A stretch of DNA of 32,298 nt, taken from assembly GCA_913047725.1 (NCBI GenBank), contig CAJWTH010000010.1, positions 1 to 32,298 on the forward strand, given 5' to 3'. Below the pieces are notes generated by a model. It made no database searches, was not told the DNA's origin, and saw nothing but the letters and a program-made list of their open reading frames with translations. This DNA comes from an uncultured Planktomarina sp. (lineage in GTDB: Bacteria; Pseudomonadota; Alphaproteobacteria; Rhodobacterales; Rhodobacteraceae). Shown in pieces: positions 1 to 7,804 of this stretch (position 1 is its first letter; each line of letters starts with the position of its first letter). A program made the translations under genes and the position numbers.

Positions 1-381
1 GCCGAATCCTAAATGGCTTGAGGATAAAATCAGGCCTGCAACTAAATCAGTCTCATCGGCAGCCAATTGCAAGGCCACCAAGCCCCCCATTGAATGTCCA
101 ATCACAACTGCGCTTTTTATCTCTAGCCCTTGCATCAGAGCTTTCGCCGCATTTTTGAAATCGTTCACTTCGTCTCCAAAAACATCAGATTTTCCAAAGC
201 TTGGGGCATCCCATGCAATTAATCGAAAAGAAGAGTTGAGAGAATGAAATAAATAGGCCCAACTTCGGCTATCACCGTTCATACCATGAAGCAAAAAGAT
301 AGCTGGTCCATCGCCGGACTCACGGAATGCAATCCGACCATCTTTGTATGGCATATACCGAAGTTCCGGCACTTCAATCAT
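1..381 (-). CDS. alpha/beta hydrolase, C-terminus cut by the window edge
   Basis: The first 127 residues of an alpha/beta-hydrolase-fold enzyme are present; the rest lies before base 1. The oxyanion-hole motif LLHGMNGDS is at residues 30-38, a WDAPSFGKSD segment typical of the strand-4 region at 57-66, and the nucleophile elbow GHSMGG at 95-100 with Ser97 as the expected nucleophile. The acid and histidine of the triad would lie in the missing part. No signal peptide is seen, so it is probably cytoplasmic. The ATG at 379-381 has only a weak GAGAG upstream; a second in-frame Met at residue 10 is possible. It lies 75 bases downstream of the MarR-like gene on the same strand and may be co-transcribed with it. 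The substrate cannot be named from this fragment. Confidence 0.88.
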   Translation of the reverse strand, partial: MIEVPELRYMPYKDGRIAFRESGDGPAIFLLHGMNGDSRSWAYLFHSLNSSFRLIAWDAPSFGKSDVFGDEVNDFKNAAKALMQGLEIKSAVVIGHSMGGLVALQLAADETDLVAGLILSSSHLGFG

Positions 382-456
382 CAAATTTAGCTCTCAAATT
401 AGATCGTACCGGTTATTTACAACACGCAAATTAAAAGCAAAAAAGGTTAAAAAATA

Positions 457-915
457 TTACATATTATGCCGAACTGATTGGGCCTCCAATTCTCGCATAG
501 AGATGAGCGTTTGCGCAAGTTTTAGAGCATAAGAAAACTCAGGTTTTGTAAGAAGGGCATTGCAATAATTTTGCCAAGCTTTGAGCATTGGCTCGGTTGG
601 GCGAAAGTCATGGCGCCTACGATCACCTAGAACTGATACCTTCTCTAAATAATCCATTTTCAATGCTTCATGTACCGTTGAATTTACGGTGGGACGGCTA
701 AAAGTTGATACATCAACAAGCTCTGAGATCGTAAAGCTGCCTTTAGAAAAGTAAAAATTCATCATGTAACGACGAAGTTCGAATGCAGTGAAGCTAGTGT
801 TAAAAAAGCGGCGTACTTGCCCCGGCTGGTGATCACGTCGATAGATGTGCCGAGAGCTTTCAAAAGAGGCCTGTGCATGACAGAATTTGTCAAATAATTG
901 TTCAGTTTCAGACAT
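457..915 (-). CDS. MarR-like winged-helix transcriptional regulator
   Basis: Predicted cytoplasmic DNA-binding protein of 152 residues. The middle holds a winged-helix pattern: helix ISELVDVSTFSRPTVNSTVHEAL reads as the turn plus recognition helix, followed by MDYLEKVSVLGDRRRHDFRPT as the wing, then a C-terminal helical part that would dimerise. I chose the ATG at 913-915 over the start five codons upstream because GGAAG lies about five bases before it. The gene follows a 190-base AT-rich stretch containing a perfect 8-bp inverted repeat (1016-1038), which could be its operator, and precedes the partial hydrolase gene. The ligand and targets are unknown. Assignment to MarR is from the fold pattern; it could be another winged-helix family of similar size. 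Confidence 0.75.
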   Translation of the reverse strand: MSETEQLFDKFCHAQASFESSRHIYRRDHQPGQVRRFFNTSFTAFELRRYMMNFYFSKGSFTISELVDVSTFSRPTVNSTVHEALKMDYLEKVSVLGDRRRHDFRPTEPMLKAWQNYCNALLTKPEFSYALKLAQTLISMRELEAQSVRHNM

Positions 916-1015
916 GATTACTTCCAACAAATTATATAAAAAAATTATACTGTATTTTAGGTAAGAGAATTATTTTTTCAAGCTTTTGTTATGAGTGTAA
1001 GCATTCATGTCGCAG

Positions 1016-1038
1016 GTCTTAGAGATATTTTCTAAGAC
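1016..1038. repeat. perfect 8-bp inverted repeat, possible operator
   Basis: GTCTTAGA and TCTAAGAC are exact inverted complements separated by seven bases. The site lies 101 bases upstream of the MarR-like start codon and 69 bases past the stop of the small membrane protein gene. No T-run follows on either strand, so it is a poor intrinsic terminator. A dyad of this size suits a dimeric winged-helix repressor, but that is inference. Confidence 0.45.
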
Positions 1039-1106
1039 AATGATGCGGGATTATCAGGATATACACCTAATATAATTTGAACTTAACTCAGTTGGTTAAA
1101 CCACAC

Positions 1107-1424
1107 CTAAGGTTTCCAATACTGCGGTTGCATAATTAAATTTAAAATTAAAATAGGCGCCCATAGCAGTGCAAATGATAAACTTCTTGATGCAAAGGCA
1201 ACTATTGGCTCAATGGAACTACCCACCTCCGGACTTCTAATTACGAAATACAAATATGCAATCCCAATGGCCATCATTATTGTAGACGAAAAAATTCCAT
1301 TTACGACTAAGCCAATAGTGGATTTTGTTAAAAATCTAGATAATAAAGATGGGATAACCCAAGCCATTACCCACATAGCAGCTGCTGGCAGAATAATTTC
1401 AAAAATAAAATTTATCTCACTCAT
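1107..1424 (-). CDS. small hypothetical membrane protein
   Basis: An ORF of 105 residues, not recognised as a named family. It is strongly hydrophobic, with about three predicted membrane segments (roughly residues 7-28, 38-63 and 80-100) and few charged residues, ending MQPQYWKP. The ATG at 1422-1424 has only a weak AGAG upstream. It lies 37 bases past the esterase stop on the same strand, so it may be the second gene of that transcript. A sustained hydrophobic pattern in one frame and a clean ATG argue for a real gene, but no conserved motif supports it. An overlapping plus-strand ORF (1213-1446) looks like a shadow. Confidence 0.5.
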   Translation of the reverse strand: MSEINFIFEIILPAAAMWVMAWVIPSLLSRFLTKSTIGLVVNGIFSSTIMMAIGIAYLYFVIRSPEVGSSIEPIVAFASRSLSFALLWAPILILNLIMQPQYWKP

Positions 1425-1461
1425 TCTAAACTCTGATCCAATTTAAGCGGTTTTATAGTAT

Positions 1462-2262
1462 TCAATTTTTCTTAAGTAATACATTAATCAAAAGGCTATT
1501 TGGATCCTCTAAACCCTCAATCACGTTAAAATGGTGGCGTAACGGCTCTAATGTCAGAGTTGATTTCCATTTGTTTGCCAAAAGTTCAGCCTGTTCAATA
1601 AAAACTGGCCGCTCATTCGCACCAACCCAAACATGCAGATCAATTTTTTCTGGTTTTGAGTGAAGCGCCGGGCTCTCAGCTTTAGCTGTGATAGCTGTCA
1701 GTTTTAATGTTTCATTCATTGAAGTTTGCATCAACGGCCGTAAATCTGACACCGGCGAAACTGGCACTATCCGCACGATTCTATCATAAACAGCTTCCAG
1801 AAGCCCTATGTTGGCCTGTCCCATGCGTGCAACTAAATGTCCTCCAGCAGAGTGACCAGTTAAGACAATTGGCCCAGAGATACGAGCTGCAGCTGTATTA
1901 ATTGCAGCAACAATTGATTGAGTTATTTCAGGGATACTTGCCGCTGGGGCTAATGGGTAGCTTGGTACCGCGACAGCCCAATCCTTAAGAGTGGCACCTC
2001 CGGCCAAATGTGAAAAATCATGGCGACCAAAGCGCATCCAGTAACCGCCATGAACAAAAACCATAAGTCCCAAGGGTCGGCCTGCTGGAAAAAAAAGGTC
2101 AAATAGCTGTTCGGGGTGATCGCCATAAGGAAGATTTAGCTGTGCGCGACCGAGGGAATGTTCGGCTTCACGATATTGACGTGCAGCGTCCTCCCAACGG
2201 GTTAAGTATCCTTCAGCGTTTGGTATATAAGCCGCATTTGCATAATCATCATCTAACTTCAA
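1462..2262 (-). CDS. alpha/beta hydrolase, arylformamidase (KynB-like) / esterase type
   Basis: A 266-residue serine hydrolase resembling the family that contains N-formylkynurenine formamidases. HGGYW at 71-75 is the oxyanion-hole signature of that group, GHSAGG at 136-141 supplies nucleophile Ser138, and the HHF near residues 243-245 supplies the histidine. The acid is probably in the VGANERPVF segment. I place the start at the TTG at 2260-2262: AGGAG lies seven bases before it and the protein then begins MKLDDDYANAAY, which fits the family. The longer reading from a GTG at 2304 would run into the divergent gene's start region. No kynureninase or tryptophan dioxygenase gene is nearby, so a general esterase role is equally possible. 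It diverges from the aldehyde dehydrogenase gene across 65 bases. Confidence 0.8.
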   Translation of the reverse strand: MKLDDDYANAAYIPNAEGYLTRWEDAARQYREAEHSLGRAQLNLPYGDHPEQLFDLFFPAGRPLGLMVFVHGGYWMRFGRHDFSHLAGGATLKDWAVAVPSYPLAPAASIPEITQSIVAAINTAAARISGPIVLTGHSAGGHLVARMGQANIGLLEAVYDRIVRIVPVSPVSDLRPLMQTSMNETLKLTAITAKAESPALHSKPEKIDLHVWVGANERPVFIEQAELLANKWKSTLTLEPLRHHFNVIEGLEDPNSLLINVLLKKN

Positions 2263-2327
2263 AATGTTACTCCTATGGACAAATGAACGGCTAAATGCTT
2301 TCACATCTTAAAGTAATGGAGGCCAAA

Positions 2328-3803
2328 ATGCTTGATTCAACTACAAATTTACAATCGATACTTTCTGATCCTAGCCTGCTACAAACAAAGGCTTTCATCA
2401 ATAACGAATGGGTTAATTCAGAAAATGGATCAACATTTGACGTGATCAATCCCGCCCGAGGAGATGTCATCGCCAAAGTTGCCGATCTTTCCCGAGCAGA
2501 TTTAGCCCGTGCAATAGATGGCGCGCAAACTGCACAAAAAAAATGGGCTGCCTTATCGGCCAAAGACCGCTCGAATACATTACGAGCTTGGTTCAACCTT
2601 ATGATGGAGAATCAGGCTGATCTCGCAAAAATACTGACAGCAGAAATGGGTAAACCTCTCGCAGAGGCCATGGGTGAAATAGCCTATGGGGCGTCTTTTG
2701 TTGAGTTTTTTGCTGAAGAAGCAAAGCGCAATTACGGGGAAACAATTCCAGGCCATCAGGCTGATAAACGTATCACTGTGATCAAGCAGCCTATAGGCGT
2801 GGCGGCTTCTATAACTCCTTGGAACTTCCCTAACGCAATGATTACTCGTAAGGCGGCACCTGCATTGGCTGCTGGATGTGCGTTTGTAGCACGCCCCTCC
2901 CAATTGACACCTTTTTCCGCATTAGCATTAGGCGTCTTAGCAGAGAGAGCCGGTCTGCCATCTGGTATTTTGCAGATTTTGCCTTCAAATGACTCATCGG
3001 CAGCAGGCAAGGAATTCTGTGAAAATCCTAAAGTAAGCAAAATAACATTTACTGGCTCCACTCCAGTTGGTCGTATTTTACTAAAGCAAGCGGCAGATCA
3101 AATTAAAAAATGCTCAATGGAATTGGGTGGCAACGCACCATTTATTGTATTCGATGACGCAGATTTAGATGAAGCCGTAATTGGAGCATTGGCGTCTAAA
3201 TTTCGGAACAACGGCCAAACCTGTGTCTGCGCCAATCGATTATATATTCAATCTGGTATTTATGATGCCTTCACTACTAAATTAGTAGCCGCAGTTGAGG
3301 CGATGAAAGTAGGCGACGGTTTTGACGGAGCTGATCTTGGACCATTGATATCCAAGCCTGCACTTTCAAAGGTGGAGGAACATATCACTGATGCGGTTTC
3401 AAAAGGTGCTTCAATTGAGACTGGTGGGAAACCGCATGAATTAGGCGGTACTTTTTTTGAGCCCACAGTACTGACCGGCGTCACCCAAGAAATGAACGTT
3501 AGCAAAGAAGAAACTTTTGGGCCGATGGCGCCACTATTTAAGTTTGATAATGTAGATGACGTAATCGCGATGGCCAACGATACAATATTTGGTTTGGCCG
3601 CTTACTTTTACGCAAAAGACCTAAGCCGTGTTTATAAAGTTGCTGAAGCGCTTGAGTATGGAATAATTGGTGTGAATACCGGGATCATTTCAACAGAGGT
3701 GGCGCCCTTTGGTGGAGTAAAACAGTCCGGCTTAGGACGAGAAGGCAGTCATCACGGCATGGATGAATATTTAGAAATGAAATATATTTGTATGTCCGTG
3801 TAG
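2328..3803 (+). CDS. gabD: aldehyde dehydrogenase, succinate-semialdehyde dehydrogenase type
   Basis: A 491-residue ALDH-superfamily enzyme closest in pattern to GabD, which oxidises succinate semialdehyde to succinate in GABA breakdown. The catalytic features are ITPWNFP (Asn166), MELGG (Glu265), and NNGQTCVCANR (Cys299, followed by the second Cys301 usual in SSADHs); PFGGVKQSGLGREG is near the C-terminus. Start: GGAGG lies five bases before the ATG at 2328, so the two upstream in-frame ATGs are unlikely. Oddity: the position that is normally Lys in VxKPxxxTP, which contacts the coenzyme ribose, is Arg189 (VARPSQLTP). No GABA transaminase is beside it. It ends 35 bases before a strong terminator shared with the convergent hsp20 gene. 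Exact substrate is inferred. Confidence 0.87.
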   Translation: MLDSTTNLQSILSDPSLLQTKAFINNEWVNSENGSTFDVINPARGDVIAKVADLSRADLARAIDGAQTAQKKWAALSAKDRSNTLRAWFNLMMENQADLAKILTAEMGKPLAEAMGEIAYGASFVEFFAEEAKRNYGETIPGHQADKRITVIKQPIGVAASITPWNFPNAMITRKAAPALAAGCAFVARPSQLTPFSALALGVLAERAGLPSGILQILPSNDSSAAGKEFCENPKVSKITFTGSTPVGRILLKQAADQIKKCSMELGGNAPFIVFDDADLDEAVIGALASKFRNNGQTCVCANRLYIQSGIYDAFTTKLVAAVEAMKVGDGFDGADLGPLISKPALSKVEEHITDAVSKGASIETGGKPHELGGTFFEPTVLTGVTQEMNVSKEETFGPMAPLFKFDNVDDVIAMANDTIFGLAAYFYAKDLSRVYKVAEALEYGIIGVNTGIISTEVAPFGGVKQSGLGREGSHHGMDEYLEMKYICMSV

Positions 3804-3837
3804 CAACAAAATTTGATTAATTGAGCGCTGGCAGACT

Positions 3838-3864
3838 AGGGAGCACAATGAATATGCTCCCTAA
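3838..3864. terminator. bidirectional terminator between gabD and hsp20
   Basis: TAGGGAGCA and TGCTCCCTA form a perfect 9-bp stem with a nine-base loop, placed between two convergent genes (stops at 3803 and 3887). ATTTAAAAA follows on the plus strand and TTTTTAAAT precedes it in the other sense, so it could serve both genes. The T-tracts are short. Confidence 0.7.
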
Positions 3865-3886
3865 TTTAAAAATACGTATGCCTAAA

Positions 3887-4342
3887 TTAATTTTGTGCTG
3901 TTCCAACCTGAAGCGGGTCTTTACTATTAATCTCAATACGCCTTGGCTTCAAAGCCTCTGGTAGTTCTCGTACCAAATCTATGTGTAGCATCCCATCAGA
4001 ATGACTAGCCGCAGTCGCACGCACATGATCTGCTAAATGGAATTTACGATCAAAAGCACGGGTAGCAATACCACGGTGTAGGTATATATTATCATCTGTT
4101 GTTTCAGGTTTGCGAGCAGAGACATAAAGAGTATTTTCTTTGACCTCTATCGCAAGATCATTCTCTGAAAACCCAGCAACTGCAATCGAGATACGATATC
4201 CATCTGCAGATGTCTTTTCAATGTTGTAGGGTGGATAGTTTGATTGACTAACATCATTGGTCGACACGCGGTCCATGAGGTCAGCAATTTGATCAAATCC
4301 AACGGTAGCACGATAAAGTGGTGCAAAATCAAACGAACGCAT
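3887..4342 (-). CDS. ibpA: small heat-shock protein, Hsp20/IbpA class A
   Basis: A 151-residue alpha-crystallin-type chaperone that holds unfolding proteins for refolding by DnaK/ClpB. The N-terminus MRSFDFAPLYRATVGFDQI is typical of proteobacterial IbpA proteins. The alpha-crystallin domain spans about residues 38-128, with YRISIAVAGFSENDLAIEV, the GIATRAFDRKFHLADHV segment and DGMLHIDL. A short C-terminal tail follows, with RRIEI as the I-x-I type motif used in oligomerisation. AAGGA lies seven bases before the ATG. Regulation looks double: an RpoH-like promoter (4435-4463) and a ROSE-like hairpin that covers the Shine-Dalgarno (4348-4366). It is divergent from the lactate dehydrogenase gene. 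Confidence 0.93.
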   Translation of the reverse strand: MRSFDFAPLYRATVGFDQIADLMDRVSTNDVSQSNYPPYNIEKTSADGYRISIAVAGFSENDLAIEVKENTLYVSARKPETTDDNIYLHRGIATRAFDRKFHLADHVRATAASHSDGMLHIDLVRELPEALKPRRIEINSKDPLQVGTAQN

Positions 4343-4397
4343 AGTATAATCCTTTCAAAAGCGATTTCTATTTGACCCTCCCAGGAAGGGCAGGGTC
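4343..4397 (-). promoter_or_regulatory. candidate ROSE-type RNA thermometer in the hsp20 leader
   Basis: Read on the minus strand, the leader has a strong upstream hairpin (4374-4397: GACCCT pairing with AGGGTC, plus an inner CCC/GGG) and a weak hairpin over the ribosome site (4348-4366). In the latter, AATC pairs with GATT, a G is bulged, and CTT pairs with AAG around a four-base loop, so that AAGGA is inside the stem. The 5' side reads TCGCT opposite the Shine-Dalgarno, which matches the U(U/C)GCU element known from ROSE thermometers of alphaproteobacterial small heat-shock genes. A known role is to block translation at low temperature and melt on heating. Seen: motif and pairing. Inferred: function. 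Confidence 0.62.
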
Positions 4398-4434
4398 ATA
4401 AACTAAGGACCCCCAATTGAGCGATCCATTTTGG

Positions 4435-4463
4435 ATGTGGGAATAAGGCTTCATATTTTCAAG
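4435..4463 (-). promoter_or_regulatory. RpoH (sigma-32) type promoter for hsp20
   Basis: On the minus strand CTTGAAA (4457-4463) and CCCACAT (4435-4441) are separated by 15 bases, close to the heat-shock sigma factor consensus CTTGAAA / CCCCAT. Transcription from it would begin near 4427, giving a leader of about 85 bases that contains both thermometer hairpins. Confidence 0.65.
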
Positions 4464-4597
4464 AGTGCTTAAACTAAATATTTTTTGACAGGCCCAAGGC
4501 GCATGGATATGTGATCATAAAGGTCATTCGTATTGTGACGAACCTAAGTATCGGCAGCGTAAGTTAGAAACCTCACCTACAGTTTTTGGAACTTAAA

Positions 4598-5746
4598 ATG
4601 AAATTAAAACATTGTCATAATTTTCAAGACTTTCGAAAACTGGCAAAAAAACGATTACCTTCACCAGTCTTTAACTACATTGACGGAGCAGCCGATGATG
4701 AAATTACTTATAGGAGAAACACCTCATCTTTTGACGATGTTGACCTGATACCAAACGTATTGGCAGGCGTGGATAAAGTTGACTTATCGACAACAATATT
4801 TGGCAAAAAAATAGATATGCCACTTTACTGTGCACCGACTGCGGTGCAGCGGTTATTTCATTATGATGGAGAGCGAGCCGTAGCTAAGGCTGCTCAAAGA
4901 TATGGTACAATGTTTGGGGTATCATCTTTAAGTACAGTAAGTGTCGAAGAAATCGCAACTTTAAGCGATGCACCCAAAATGTTTCAATTTTATTTTCATA
5001 AAGATCGGGGACTTAACGATAGCTTGTTAGAAAGAGCAAAGGCAGCAAAATTTGATGTTCTAGCACTTACAGTTGACACAATAACAGGTGGAAACCGGGA
5101 AAGAGATCTAAGAACTGGGTTTACTATTCCACCCAAAATAACGCCCAGTAGTTTATTAAGCTTCATAACTAAGCCCATGTGGGGAATAAACTTTTTAACA
5201 AAATCCAAATTTGAATTACCACATTTACAAGATTATGTTGGAGCTGGAACAAATGTAACGACCTCAATTGGTGAATATTTTTCCACAATGCTTGACCAAT
5301 CAATGAATTGGAATGATGCTGAAAAGCTCTGCTCACAGTGGAACGGCCATTTTGCGCTAAAAGGAATAATGAGTGTTGAAGATGCTAAGAGGGCTGTAGA
5401 TATTGGTGCTACTGGCATAATGGTATCAAACCATGGTGGACGTCAATTAGATGGCTCACGCGCTCCTTTTGATCAATTAGCTGAAATTGTTGATGCAGTT
5501 GGGGATAAGATAGACGTCATATGCGAGGGAGGCATCCAAAGAGGCACGCATGTTTTAAAGGCTTTGTCTATTGGCGCAAAAGCTTGCTCGGGGGGGCGAC
5601 TTTATCTCTATGCCCTGGGCGCAGCAGGGCAAGCAGGCGTTGAGAGAGCTCTTAATCAGTACAAAATGGAATTAGAGCGGGGTCTAAAACTTATGGGTTG
5701 CACATCAATTGATCAGTTAAATAGATCCAACTTACGGATTCGATAA
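4598..5746 (+). CDS. lldD: FMN-dependent L-lactate dehydrogenase
   Basis: A 382-residue member of the FMN alpha-hydroxyacid dehydrogenase family (LldD, glycolate oxidase, flavocytochrome b2). LldD oxidises L-lactate to pyruvate and passes electrons to the respiratory quinones at the inner membrane. Visible features are YIDGAADDE (from residue 27), LTVDTITGGNRERDLR, the FALKGI lysine that binds FMN, and SNHGGRQLDG with catalytic His279. The phosphate-binding segment reads CEGGIQRG rather than the more usual DGGIRRG. The end of the protein, KLMGCTSIDQLNRSNLR, fits LldD of this order rather than glycolate oxidase. The ATG at 4598 has GGAA six bases upstream; a TTG at 4586 lies inside that ribosome site region. 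It ends 15 bases inside the convergent membrane-protein gene. No lactate permease gene is adjacent. Confidence 0.88.
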   Translation: MKLKHCHNFQDFRKLAKKRLPSPVFNYIDGAADDEITYRRNTSSFDDVDLIPNVLAGVDKVDLSTTIFGKKIDMPLYCAPTAVQRLFHYDGERAVAKAAQRYGTMFGVSSLSTVSVEEIATLSDAPKMFQFYFHKDRGLNDSLLERAKAAKFDVLALTVDTITGGNRERDLRTGFTIPPKITPSSLLSFITKPMWGINFLTKSKFELPHLQDYVGAGTNVTTSIGEYFSTMLDQSMNWNDAEKLCSQWNGHFALKGIMSVEDAKRAVDIGATGIMVSNHGGRQLDGSRAPFDQLAEIVDAVGDKIDVICEGGIQRGTHVLKALSIGAKACSGGRLYLYALGAAGQAGVERALNQYKMELERGLKLMGCTSIDQLNRSNLRIR

Positions 5747-7804
5747 AAATACTTTACGGCCCTCCCTGATCCAGCCAAAAACTAGGCTGGACAAGGCTAA
5801 AAGTAGATACACCCAGGATGGTAGAAGCTGCTTTATTTTAATGCCTTGGGTGGTATATGCGTCACGCTTGATAAGCCCAATCCAACCTCGCCCATAAGCA
5901 GGTCGTCCACTACGGATATTGCGTAATTTAGGTAAAGCAGAAGAAATTAAATTCACAGAACCACCCGTTTTTTTCAAAATAGGGCCAAAGGGATCCACTG
6001 AAGCAATAGTCTGCACAAATTCGCGTGGTGCCGTTGGGCCCAACGCGGTAACAACCTCGAGTTCATTTGATCGCAAGCGATAAACTCCCTGCTGATCATT
6101 GGATATCAATGTTTGATAACGTCCAGGAGCAATTTCATCAAAGTTAGAAGATATTAAATCTCCGTTTGGGGTAGTAACCTCAAGCTCCAGGATGTCATCG
6201 TTTTTTATACTTCGGCGGGTAACTCTCAGACCAGTCTCACTGGAGGCTGCAAATAAGGCCTCTTCCTCAAGTTCAGGTTCTTTCATCGACCAGTGAGCCA
6301 ACCTGCGCAGTAATTCAGCTTGTGGACCTCCCCCTTCAAAGCCTCGGTCCCACAACCATGCGTGGTCTGACGCCAAAAGTGACACCCGTCCAGCACCAAC
6401 CCGATCAACCAAAAGCAATGGTTTCTCCTGTTTTCCAGTCATCAAAATATCACCAGACGTAGCCTCTAATTCAATTTGACGCATCCAGCGCCCCCAACCC
6501 TGCTCAGGTGCAAAATCCTCTAAACCCTGACTTATCGGATGTTTTTGACCAAGATTCGTCACTACGGGTAAAATAGGTTCCTCAAAAACACGAGATGTAG
6601 GCCGCCCAGGCAATATGGAACCCAAAGGAGATCGATAAAGACTATTAACCCCCGCAAAGTCAGGACCTGCCGCAACTAAAATAGCGCCTCCCTGACGCAC
6701 ATATTCTGAAATACTTTCAAAATAGGCAGCGGGCAAAAGGCCTCGACGTTTATATCGATCAAAAATAATTAAATCAAATTCGTTAATCTTTTCTAAGAAT
6801 AACTCACGTGTTGGAAATGCTATCAAAGATAGCTCTGTTACTGGTACATCATCTTTTTTTCCAGGAGGACGCAAAATTGTGAAATGTACTAAATCAACAT
6901 TGCTATCAGATTTTAGCAAGTTTCTCCAAGTGCGTTCACCTGGATGGGGGACACCCGAAACCAACAGAACCCGCAACCGCTCTCTCACTGCATTAATCTG
7001 AATAACTGCTGAATTATTTTGTCCCGTAAGTTCCCCAGAGATTTCTGGCGTCGAGAATTGTAAAACGTTAATTCCACCATGTACTAACGGAACCTCAATC
7101 TGCACAAATTTGTTTAAAGGAATATTGTATGGGGTGTTTGGGTTCTCATCAACTGAAAGAAAAAGTTCAGCAAAGGATTCTTTAGGCGCTGCGCCTTGAT
7201 CTTCCAACATCACGGATATTACTACAGGCTCGCCCAAAATAGCAAAGCCTGGAACATTTTTTATCACTAATCTACGATCCCAATCCTTTGGCTCACCGGT
7301 TAACAAGAGGTGGAGGGGAGAGCCCATAATTGGAGCCAAATCAGCGTCATGGATTTGACCATCCGAAATAACAACTACCCCTGCTAAACGATCCTGAGGC
7401 TCTTCCGCTATCACATTTGCCAAATTGGACATTAACAAAGAGCCTTTGTTTCCTGGCGTATCTCCCACCTCAATTATGCGCATCGTAGTATTGGCCCGGG
7501 CTTGGAGCATCGAGACTATATGTTCTAGTGCTTTCACATTTTGATTGGGACGGTTTTTAAGCTGTTGGCTCGACGTTCTATCAATTATTATAATTACAAC
7601 GTCCAACTCTGACTGACGGTCTTCTGTTTTTAAAGCTGGATTTGCCAAGGCCATTAATACACAAACAACCGCACAGCCACGCCAAAACCATCCGGACAGT
7701 CGCCTAACTAGGCAAACAAATAATAAAATAAAGGCTAATGCTACAACCAACATGATAATGGAAGTTGGGATTAACGGGTCAAAGAAGATTGAAGTTTTGA
7801 TCAT
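5732..7804 (-). CDS. membrane-anchored vWA / glutamine-amidotransferase-like protein of the moxR operon
   Basis: A 690-residue last gene of the four-gene moxR operon; its ATG overlaps the upstream stop as ATGA. Two N-terminal membrane segments (about residues 15-57) are followed by a von Willebrand A-like part with a degenerate metal site (DRTSS at about 74) and VVISDGQIHDADL. A class I amidotransferase-like fold follows around residues 320-420 (LIIFDRYKRR, GGAILVAAGPDF), and a single C-terminal membrane helix (SWVYLLLALSSLVFGWI) lies near 662-680 with a short basic tail. Most of the protein would lie in the periplasm. The catalytic cysteine of true amidotransferases is not evident. Function is unknown; with MoxR and DUF58 neighbours, a role in envelope stress or in maturation of metal-binding complexes is the usual suggestion. 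Confidence 0.83.
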   Translation of the reverse strand: MIKTSIFFDPLIPTSIIMLVVALAFILLFVCLVRRLSGWFWRGCAVVCVLMALANPALKTEDRQSELDVVIIIIDRTSSQQLKNRPNQNVKALEHIVSMLQARANTTMRIIEVGDTPGNKGSLLMSNLANVIAEEPQDRLAGVVVISDGQIHDADLAPIMGSPLHLLLTGEPKDWDRRLVIKNVPGFAILGEPVVISVMLEDQGAAPKESFAELFLSVDENPNTPYNIPLNKFVQIEVPLVHGGINVLQFSTPEISGELTGQNNSAVIQINAVRERLRVLLVSGVPHPGERTWRNLLKSDSNVDLVHFTILRPPGKKDDVPVTELSLIAFPTRELFLEKINEFDLIIFDRYKRRGLLPAAYFESISEYVRQGGAILVAAGPDFAGVNSLYRSPLGSILPGRPTSRVFEEPILPVVTNLGQKHPISQGLEDFAPEQGWGRWMRQIELEATSGDILMTGKQEKPLLLVDRVGAGRVSLLASDHAWLWDRGFEGGGPQAELLRRLAHWSMKEPELEEEALFAASSETGLRVTRRSIKNDDILELEVTTPNGDLISSNFDEIAPGRYQTLISNDQQGVYRLRSNELEVVTALGPTAPREFVQTIASVDPFGPILKKTGGSVNLISSALPKLRNIRSGRPAYGRGWIGLIKRDAYTTQGIKIKQLLPSWVYLLLALSSLVFGWIREGRKVFLSNP

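Noticed and set aside
1085-1103. tRNA-like D-arm word CTCAGTTGGTTA
   Set aside because: No anticodon arm, T-arm (GGTTCGAATCC) or acceptor pairing follows; the match is a short word at the end of the small membrane protein gene.
2295-2327. Upstream in-frame ATGs of gabD (2295 and 2316)
   Set aside because: The GGAGG ribosome site overlaps the 2316 ATG and is correctly spaced only for the ATG at 2328.
4424-4436. ATCCA/TGGAT hairpin as a third thermometer stem
   Set aside because: It overlaps the -10 element of the RpoH-like promoter and so would not be in the transcript.
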